Notes under the pieces: model-generated | The model's database searches: none | The model's input: the letters and a program-made list of their open reading frames with translations, nothing else | What the model was told of the DNA's origin: nothing | Shown: positions 55,496 through 64,000 of the stretch, one piece after another | How the letters are laid out: every line of letters starts with the position of its first letter | Numbering within the stretch: position 1 is the first letter of the stretch | Assembly (NCBI GenBank): GCA_034440615.1 | Contig: JAOTOM010002921.1 | Span: 60,169-124,168, forward strand | From: Ashinkailepas kermadecensis | Taxonomy: Eukaryota > Arthropoda > Thecostraca > Neolepadidae | DNA: 64,000 nucleotides | Direction of reading: 5' to 3' | Position numbers and translations under genes: made by a program

Positions 55496-58400
55496 AACTG
55501 ATCGGCAATGGTGTGAAATGTTATCTTAGTTATGCCCAATTTTGCATTGTCTAGAAAATTATTTTTTGATAAGACGCTATTTAGAAGTGCACCACTGAAA
55601 TTCATATAGACCAGATTCCATCCATATCAGCGTATTTTCATGTTTCTTCCGCAAAGTATATCCAGCTGAAAAATGTGCTTAAGAAGATATTAAAGGAAAA
55701 GCCTACTAGTTCTGTCACCACCGTCCAAGTGTAGAACTACTGTACCTATTAGTAATTAAATTTTTTTCGTTGTTTTGTATGTGATGCAAGATGACAGCTA
55801 ATGGGAATGATAAATATTAATCTGGACTAGAAGTGTAATATATTATATACACGGTAGAAGATTGCGAGTAATTGATGTCCAATTGCCGAAGATCGCTTGG
55901 GATTTTTCACCTTTATGTGCCGAACTCCGGATTGTGTCATTCTTCGCTATCTTCGAGGGAATCTTGTTAATCCTCCACTGTCTCCGAGGGACTTTGCTCT
56001 CCGAGCGACATTCAGGAGTTCCTATGGGAAGGGCGACACTCCTTTTGGTGCGCAAAAATTTACTCAGGGCGCCAAGCGGCATCTATTTCTGATGAAACAA
56101 TCGAAGTAAGCATGGAAGGCCGTCAGATCTGCAAAAAGTGGGTAATCATGAAAAATCATGTTTCGAAAATGTCATGTTAACCAATCCCGAGGGACAACCG
56201 CCCCTTTCACCCCCCCAGCGCTGTATGACCAACACAGTCGATGCGCCCGTAAGCCCAAATAACCCCCACCCCACCCCATTGGACCCGTACCTGGTTGGCG
56301 ACCAATTTCCCAGAATTGTATCTCGTCGGCGACCACCGAAAGGCTTTTTTGAGCCCTGATCACAATGGTGACGGACTTCATCTATGAAACGTTATCAACT
56401 TTCAACAGAATAAGTTGCCTGCTGGTTATTCGGGTTTGGGGCACCGTTAGTCGTCATGAGCGGAATAATACCGGTGGCGCCGCTCTGGTGGTGGGTTTGT
56501 GAAAGAACACTACCACAGTGGGCTCGCTATGATTAGTGCTATATTCTAGTTTCTAAAGGAGGGGCAAGTAATTTAAAATGGTCAAATATAAACAACATTG
56601 AAACAAGCTCAAGTTCGTTCGATTATCAAGTCGTTTCACCCTGTCACTTTGCGCTCAAAGTAAAATGGGAACAATTGGCCACTCAACATCTTGTAATAAA
56701 ACGCGTCATACATCTTCTATGTGATGTGCTGACAATTTCCAACGTTCTTAACTACACGAAAATTGAACGTGCTACATTTTTATGTCACCTTGAATAACTT
56801 CCATGATGGTTTAACCCCTTAATTTTTTGCACTCAATTCCAGGATTTGTGTCTCGAATTATCACATTGTATAATCACATTGTATAATCACATCCTTCAAA
56901 TTGTATATCAGATGTTCTGCATTAGCGAATTAATTTTAAATGGTCTCAAATAAACCGACATAAAATCAGCTGTCATCTTATGCCATACTCGACTACTTTT
57001 ATATAAATATAACCCTGCCATTTTTCAACTTTAGACATGAAACTTTTAGGCATTATTGAGGTTTTGACGTGACTCGATGCACGTCAAGTGCCGACAGTTG
57101 CTGCCCAGAGGATCCGAACGACCGCCGAACGGCGACACGACATAAAGTTCCAGCAGTGATCAATACCAAGCAACATTGGCTCTACCACGGTAAAATTGTG
57201 TAGGAGAAAATTACGGTTGAATTATTTCCATTCAACGCACACAAACGTAATGTTCTTAAACAATATCAAGGAAGCTTGTCGGCCTCACCTCCAGTGGTGG
57301 TGGAAATCATGCCAGGCACATTGCCTTTCGTTTCAAATACGAAAATTTGCATGTAACTTTGGCATTGGGGCCCATTAACGTTCCGGGAATGGTTTCGCGC
57401 CCCGCCATACCATGAATGGCGTTGCGGTCAGCGGCGGGCCGCGGGCCATGGGCGGCGCCGCCGGCCGCCCGCCGTCTACGGTGGATGAAGATCAAGAAAA
57501 TAGTTTCAGAAGACAATATGCAAAGTAAGAAAATGCGCAATGTATCACTTTAAGTGGCAATGAAATTGACGTCTGAAGGCAAGCTAACTTTAGTCTCGTC
57601 TCGTGGGGGCGGGGGGGGCGAGCGGCGCAACCCCGTAAGGCTTTCTGCGAATAGTGAAAGAAGGGCGAGCGGTTGCGCGCCGAAATTTGGCATATCTTTT
57701 CCCACATGAATTTGGCATGTTGTGATACAATTTTGAGGTCAGGTCATCCAGAGTTAAGGAGTTAGTCAAGGTCAAGTGAGATTACCTACAGAAAGTTCAA
57801 CCAGTCGGCACGCTTTAACGGATAAAGATAGTCTAATGAAACTTTCAGTGTTTGCTTATCTTTTGGAAAGAAACAAAACGCACCAGAGGATATTTTTTTT
57901 TCGTTTTTAATGGCATTAGTTTTGCATATTTGACTAATAAATGCTAAAATGGAAGATTTTGGCTAAAGTAAGCATTTTTTATGAGAGCTAGTTTACTTCA
58001 AACAACGTTATGCGGTCCGCTCTACGCATTATACAAATAAAAATGTTAAAAAAAATTTAAAGCTCAAAATTTTGAAAATACAAAAAGAAAATATGGGTCG
58101 ACAAGAAATGTAAGGGCCATGGTCCATTTCTCTTTCCATTTCTGATTCCAAACTTGTTTTGTTTTTCAAATCTCCTACAAAATGAGAGAGCCAAAAACAG
58201 TCGTCAGTCGTGAAAACATAGACCCCTAGTGACGTCACTTTTTGGGAATAAAATTTTTGGGTTGGTTACTGGCCTTACTCGTTGACCGCTTTCGTTTTCG
58301 TACGACGCTTAGTTTGGAGATTAGAGGGAGGGGGAGTTGTATCAACCCCCTCCAAGTGAGGTCTGACCAGAAGGACGGGAAGGGTTAAAGTATGCACTTC

Positions 58401-58954
58401 GCATCAAATTTTATGGAGACAGAGTCTCATAAATTGCAACTATATTCTTCGCGCACGCACTAGTGAGCATCCGGGTGCGCTTGTCGCGGGCGCATATGTC
58501 AGAGTTATTGAATGACATCAAGAACCAGCCAGTTTTCTTTTTTTACTGGATATCCCCGATGTTTGTATTAACATTGCGTCATGCGCGTAACGCGCTGACC
58601 ATTTTTCAAGATGGGGGACGATACTTGTGGAGGGGGATGGCAATCAATAATGAACGAATTTTGAATTCAAGAATCTGTATGCAACACCCAGAAAGTAATT
58701 CCTAAACTCTTCGAAAGTTGGTGAGACCACCGGAATTTGAATAGACTAACACGTAAACGAAGTGAAAGGTGAACGAATGACATTATGCGCAATTCCGAAT
58801 ATTAATCAAAAATCTCATCCAACACCAGGTATGTTGGAGTTTCGCTTCGGAGCACGGACAAGCGTCCTATCGTACAGATAGCGTAGTCATCCCCCAGCAT
58901 GTGCACTGAAAACATATTTGATCACCTTTAACAATGTAAACTATCTTTGTGATT

Positions 58955-58985
58955 AAGGGGTGGTGAGCGCAGAAGACCACCCCTT
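58955..58985. repeat. 10-bp stem hairpin
   Basis: AAGGGGTGGT and ACCACCCCTT separated by 11 bases. Confidence 0.85.
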
Positions 58986-59504
58986 ACCACCTGTAAAACC
59001 ATGTGCTTGTTTATTGGAGTGTTCGGCATAGTTACCCTACCTGGCTACCACATTCGCTGGGGATACGATTCCCTTATTATCATGAAAAACCGGGTAACTA
59101 TTTTCAGTACCCAGCTGGAAACCATCCTACATTATCCCTCCTGATATACATCCAATAACACAGTGAGCAAGAGCGTTTTAGAACCACCTCTACAAGCCCC
59201 CTCTACAATAGTAGGAGCCTCGATTCCTGTGAGCCTGTTCATGGGGTATTTGACACACTTGAATTGACGGAGAGAAAACGTCGTTTTTGGTTCGCACGGT
59301 ACAACACGTTGCTAACACCATTGAGACAGGCCACTGATTGCTGCAACCTGAACTTGAGGACAAAATAATACTCAGTGTACACAACAACCAGATGGTGCAT
59401 TGCGCAATACGATCATAACGAAATATACACGCCAGCGCTGTTCCAGAGCAGGAATGCCAGCACAGGTGTTTTTCCTGAAAATTATTGGGGGCGGGGGGGC
59501 ACAA

Positions 59505-59620
59505 TGCAAGAAAGCAATGGGCGAGCCCAAATGGATCGGTGGCGGTAGGGGGGGGGTACATTCCATAAGGTCCGATGATAAAAGCTGAAATTATTGGGGC
59601 AAAGCCAACATTAAGGGAGT
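59505..59620. repeat. dispersed repeat shared with 17525-17640
   Basis: Same order of GCCCAAATGGAT, G-run, TAAAAGCTGAAATTATTGGG and CAACATT as at 17.5 kb. Confidence 0.55.
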
Positions 59621-60340
59621 ACTTTCTCGCTCAAAAATTATAGAAAACAACTCTTCTGGGTGCCAGTTTAGCACTCTTTCGCAAGCTATCTTATTGGAGA
59701 CCTTCCAGGTCGGGCGAAAGCGACCAACGTTTCAGTGCTGTCGGTCAGCGGGCCGCAGCGCCAGAGCATGTGCTGCGCCATACCTGTCCACAAGAACTGA
59801 CCAATGACGCTCCGAGTAGAGCTGAATAATGATTCTCAGGAAACCGGTAGATTGTGACGACACTGGAGACTGACCGACCAACGGCGGTTGATGGGATGAT
59901 GTCCTTTATCAATATGGTGCAAACGGCTGTTTGCACAAGTGACATAATACATGAACCGTGCTCGGACCAAGTTTACATTTTTGGCCGTCAACAACGCCAA
60001 CGCAGCCTTTGGCCAATCAGAGATCGGAATTTGATGTAATGCTTGACAATATACCGGTCATCTAACACATGCTCCTCCTCTGATTGGCCCCAGACTGTGT
60101 TGACGACAACCATTTCAAATAGGTCTGAACCTGCGATGCAGCCTTGCATAACTGCTTCCATTCACATCATTTCTGAGCATCAAAAATGCTACCATTTACT
60201 GGCATATACGACGGAGTGAAGGAAGAGCATGCACACGGGGAACTTCTCTACCATATTCAGATGTAACATGCGATTTCCATGCATATATAGTGGATCATAA
60301 GCAAGACCATAGGCTACTGAGGGGTATAATCCCATCAATG

Positions 60341-61752
60341 TAACGTCAAGGGCAGTGGCACATCCAGGATTTTTCAGAGGGTGTCCCGACACAAAAGAAA
60401 ATGTGGAAAAACGGAGGAGCCGTTCAACGCGATTTTTGTGATTTTTGACATCCATGTAAATACTAAGCTAATCTAGTCATAACTGATTTTAAAAGAACTG
60501 GGGATGCTCAGTGAAACAGTTGGTAGTCTTTAAGGGAATGTTTAAGGTTCTCGAGCGATCTCGACTAGATACAAAGATCCACTACTATGAGCGGTCATCC
60601 TGGCCCCAGCCTGCGATCACCATGCCATTCAGTGGGACAACTGCGCCATCTCTGAACCACAGAACAAACTACTCATTTACCCAGCCACCACAGGCGGCCG
60701 GACTGCCGGACCACAAGAACCGAACAACATCGTCGCGGTGCGCCACTGTCGGACTGGCACCGCTCAGTCGGCTCGACGCCAATGCATGCGTTTGGCACGT
60801 CAGTGGCGTTTTGCAATGCAAAGCTCACTTACCCACACCACTGCTACCCGAAACAATGGCGCAGCCAGGATTATTTGTTCGGAGGGGGAGGGCGGCACCG
60901 GAGGAGTGCTCCCTTCCCTGGGAATATCCCTTTCCCTTCCGGGTGGGGGTGCACCTACATTGGTGCCCACGAGGGGCTTTGCAGAATGCAGAGGTGCCTC
61001 GATGACAGTTGGGAGACAGTCTACAGTCTACAGACTATAGGGGTGCCCCACATCGGCTGAGACCCAGACCCCCAGACTGCAGGGGTGTCCTACTACGGCT
61101 GACGTGCCCTCTGTGCAGATTGCAAGAGTGCCGCAACGACTGTGTAGCCCCTAAAAATCGTGCGGCAGATGTAGGGAAATTATTATCCTGGCTCGTGTTG
61201 TATCGTGTAGACCTTGCTCGCGACAATTTGTCCGGAAAATAAAACTACGAATACCTATACTTTATTGTTAGGGATTGTGCTTAAATGATACGGCGACGTC
61301 TTGCAACACAACGACCTTAATTCCAGCAGTTGTCTCACAGACACCGTCACGTGCTCTCTGAAGTTCGTAACAGATACAAAGTCCCTCTCGCGGCACAGTG
61401 GCAGTCAGCCCTCCAACGGCAGGTCCGCTCGATCCGTCCACCGAACCCCGCCTGCCACGGCTAGCTGCGCGATCCCTCTCCGTCGCTCGGGGACCGTACC
61501 CTGCCACACGTGGCACGTGGTCACGTGCCGATACCACCTATCGCACCACCCATACCTCAGAGGGAGGGGCATGGTCGAAGCCACCCGGCCGGATATGTGT
61601 TATATGAACATCGTTTGCATGTCACAGACGCCGATCGGGAATGGCGCCGAAGCTGAGCATTCCCGAGCCATCAGCGTACCCAGCGAATCCGAGTCACATC
61701 GTTATGTAGCTGCCCGAACACGGGCTGCAGCGAGCCGTAGCCACGGCAGCGA
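60341..61752. other. unique DNA with hAT-end-like words
   Basis: CAGTGGCACATCCAGG (60353) and CAATGGCGCAGCCAGG (60857) resemble terminal inverted repeats of many hAT elements, but I could not pair either with a right end and matching 8-bp flank. Open frames here have no known domain. Confidence 0.4.
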
Positions 61753-61834
61753 CGTACCCATGTACCGATGTACCGATGTACCGATGTACCGATGTACCGA
61801 CGTACCGATGTACGGATGTACCGACGTACCGATG
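61753..61834. repeat. 8-bp GTACCGAT microsatellite
   Basis: About ten units of GTACCGAT with a few GTACCGAC/GTACGGAT variants. Confidence 0.95.
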
Positions 61835-61904
61835 CCGACCGTTGGGGCCGGAAGTTTCAGCCTGGAGGCTGGAGGCTGCGACCACAACAAGGTCCCGACA
61901 AGTC

Positions 61905-62090
61905 GACACACATACAGGTGCAGTCACACAGATGCACACATACAGGTGCAGTCACACACATGCACACATACAGGTGCAGTCACACACATACACACATACA
62001 GGTGCACATGCAAACATACATAGGTACAGTCACACGGATGCACACATACAGGTGCAGTCACACACATACACATATAGGTGCAGTCATAAG
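61905..62090. repeat. 28-bp CAGGTGCAGTCACACAC repeat
   Basis: About six units of CAGGTGCAGTCACACACATG plus CACACATA, some shortened. Confidence 0.9.
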
Positions 62091-62199
62091 TTTGTTCCTT
62101 GGTTTGTTACTAAAAGGACAGCCGGAAGTTAACATGGTTAGACAGAGTTCCTCCAAAGCAGTGGGCAGCGATCATGAAATTTATATGCAGGGTGGTGAT

Positions 62200-62500
62200 G
62201 ACAACACCCCTGGCTGCGCCACTGCCACCGATTGGTGTCGCTCTCGTGTGTGTAGGAGAGGGTGACAGCACCCCTGGCTGCGCCACTGCCACCGAGTGGT
62301 GTCGCTCTCGTGTGTGTAGGAGAGGGGTGACAGCGTCTCCTGGCTGCGACTCGCCACCGATTGGTGTTGCTCTCGTGTGTGTCTGTGGGGGGGGTGAGGA
62401 CAGCGCCCCTGGCTGCGACTAGCCACCGATTGGTGTTGCTCTCGTGTGTCTGTGGGGGAGGGGGGAGTGACAGCGCCCCTGGCTGCGCCACTGGCACCGA
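62200..62500. repeat. about 64-bp repeat containing a hAT-end-like sequence
   Basis: Five units, each with CCCCTGGCTGCGCCACTGCC, ATTGGTGTCGCTCTCGTGTG and a G-rich stretch. The CCTGGCTGCGCCACTG word is the reverse complement of the TIR-like word near 60857. Confidence 0.85.
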
Positions 62501-62564
62501 GGAGTGCCGCTGTAATGCTGACTCGACCGGTCGCCGCCGCCGCTACCTCAGTCCCCGGCTCGTA

Positions 62565-64000
62565 GTTAGCGGTCGTCACACCACCACAGCGTCACGGTGT
62601 TGATTTGGCCGTCACACCACCGCAGCTTCACGGTGTTGACGGGCCGTCACACCACCGCAGCGTCACGGCGTTGACGGGCCGTCACAATCCACCGGCAGCT
62701 TCACGGTGTTGACGGCCGTCACACCACCGCAGCTCACGGTGTTGACGGCCGTCACACCACCGCAGCTTTCACGGTGCTGACGGCCGTCTCACCACCGCAG
62801 CTTCACGGTGTTGACGGCCGTCACACCACCGCAGCGTCACGAGTGTTGACGGCCGTCACACCACTGCAGCGTCACGGTGTTGACGGCAGTCACATCCCTA
62901 CAGTGTCACGGTGTTGACGGCCGCCACACCATCGCAGCGTCACGGTGTTGACGGCAGTCACACCACCACAGCGTCACGGTGCTGACGGCCGCCACACCAC
63001 CGCAGCGTCACGGTGTTGACGGCAGTCACACCACCACAGTGTCACGGGTGTTGACGGCCGCCACACCACCGCAGCGGTCACGGTGCTGACGGCCGTCACA
63101 CTACCGCAGCGTCACGGTGTTGACGGGCAGTCACACCACCACAGCGTCACGGTGTTGACGGCCGTCACACCACCGCAGCGTCACGGGTGTTGACGGCCGT
63201 CACACCACCGCAGCTTCAATACGGTGCTTGACGGCCGTCACACCACCACAGTGTCCCGGCATGTTGACGGCCGCCACACTTTCGCCGCAGCGTCACGGTG
63301 CTGACGGCCGTCACACCACCGCAGCGTCACGGTGTTGACGGCGGTCACACCACTGCAGCGTCACGGTGTTGACGGCCGTCACACCACCGTAGCGTCACGG
63401 CGTTGACGGCCGTCACACCACCACAGTGTCCCGGTGTTGACGATCGTCACCACCATCGCCGCGTCACGGTGTTGACGGCCCCCACGCCACCGCAGCGTCA
63501 CGGTGTTGACGGCCGTCACCCACCGCGCAGCGTCACGGTGTTGACGGCAGTCACACCACCACAGTGTCCCGGCGTTGACGGCCGTCACGACCACCGCAGC
63601 GTCACGGTGTTGACGGCTGTCACACTACCGCAGTGTCACGGTGCTTACGGCCATCACACCACCACAGCGTCACGGTGCTGACGGCAGTCACACCACCACA
63701 GCGCCCCGGTGTTGACGGCCATCACACCACCACAGCGTCACGGTGTTGACGGCAGTCACGACCACCACAACGTCACGGTGTTGACAGCCGTCACACTACC
63801 GCAGTGTCACGGTGTTTACGGCCGTCAGACCAACACAGCGTCACCGTGTTGACGGCTGTCACACCACCGCAGTGTCATGGTGTTGACGGCCGTCACACCA
63901 CCGCAGCGTCATGGTGTTGGCGGCTGTCACACCACCGCAGCGTCATGGTGTTGATGGCTGTCACACCACCGCAGCGTCAGCGGTGCTGACGACAGTCAGA
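62565..64000. repeat. 34-bp minisatellite with internal palindrome, reaches right edge
   Basis: Roughly 42 copies of GCAGCGTCACGGTGTTGACG plus GCCGTCACACCACC, with many one- to three-base indels and substitutions. Each typical unit contains the palindrome TGACGGCCGTCA. The array runs off the window. Confidence 0.95.

Larger units (their letters stand above)
49163..56358. mobile_element. large hAT-like TIR element, copy 2 (7.2 kb)
   Basis: Ends are identical in type to copy 1 (left CAGGGCTCAAAAATAGCACC, right GGCTTTTTTGAGCCCTG). The 8-bp duplication is perfect but different: ATCACAAT at 49155-49162 and 56359-56366. This shows an independent insertion event rather than a segmental duplication. 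The interior is collinear with copy 1. It differs by an insertion at about 50745-51598, an 800-bp stretch at 54530-55345 missing from copy 1, and a longer 23-bp array. No transposase recognised. Confidence 0.9.
56367..60340. other. largely featureless DNA
   Basis: No domain-bearing frame seen. A GC-rich patch lies at 57420-57480 (GGCGGCGCCGCCGGCCGCCC). 59505-59620 shares a repeat with 17525-17640. A hairpin is listed separately. Other open frames are short and unremarkable. Confidence 0.45.

Noticed and set aside
19343..56358. Segmental duplication explaining the 19-25 kb and 49-56 kb similarity
   Set aside because: Homology stops exactly at inverted termini and each copy has its own 8-bp target duplication, which indicates transposition.
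60353..62226. hAT element between two CAGTGGC-type ends
   Set aside because: The 8-mers outside the candidate ends do not match, and the right-hand word is part of a tandem array.

Overview
The window looks like repeat-dominated nuclear DNA from an animal, most likely an invertebrate and perhaps an arthropod. The evidence is the mixture of Penelope-like, Gypsy and non-LTR retroelements, DNA transposons with terminal inverted repeats (TIRs), a tRNA-derived SINE, long minisatellites and scattered TTAGG-like runs. I recognise no bacterial or viral gene order and no intact host gene. Nearly every long open frame is either a decayed transposon protein or a by-product of a minisatellite. The species cannot be fixed from this sequence.

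Layout. 1-815 is a 44-bp tandem array running in from the left edge. 2.0-3.4 kb holds short arrays with a SINE insertion, and a small TIR element lies at 3568-3988. A Penelope-like reverse transcriptase (RT) fragment is at 4.9-5.6 kb and a 31-bp array at 6.46-8.15 kb. 8.4-11.9 kb is a nested locus: a Penelope-like element on the minus strand (RT at 10690-11341, GIY-YIG endonuclease at 8656-9020) is split by a 1-kb TTAA-flanked DNA transposon and an A-rich tract, and a second endonuclease copy follows head-to-head. Arrays of 33 bp (13.0 kb) and 27 bp (13.9 kb) come next, then AT-rich DNA without genes.

19343-24785 and 49163-56358 are two copies of one large hAT-like element. Both have the same terminal inverted repeat (CAGGGCTCAAAAA) and perfect, copy-specific 8-bp target duplications. 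Neither encodes a transposase I can recognise. Between them lie a minus-strand Gypsy remnant lacking RT (26.2-29.0 kb), a 5'-truncated non-LTR element with RNase H (29.4-31.4 kb), a 648-bp hAT-like MITE (31517-32164), and a second Gypsy element (about 32968-41872). This second element encodes gag, protease, RT, RNase H and integrase, followed by an acidic repeated segment, a small envelope-like membrane protein, a separate chromodomain ORF and a Cys/His-containing ORF. A 56-bp satellite abuts both ends of it.

42.8-47.0 kb holds a 33-bp array, a further long block of the 56-bp satellite and two more copies of the TTAA element. 56.4-60.3 kb is largely featureless. 61.7-64.0 kb is a run of minisatellites (8, 28, 64 and 34 bp) that continues past the right edge.

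The elements work as layers of insertion rather than as a pathway. Target duplications allow much of the order to be read: SINEs sit inside an array and inside both Gypsy elements, the TTAA element sits inside Penelope, and composite DNA sits inside the second hAT-like copy.
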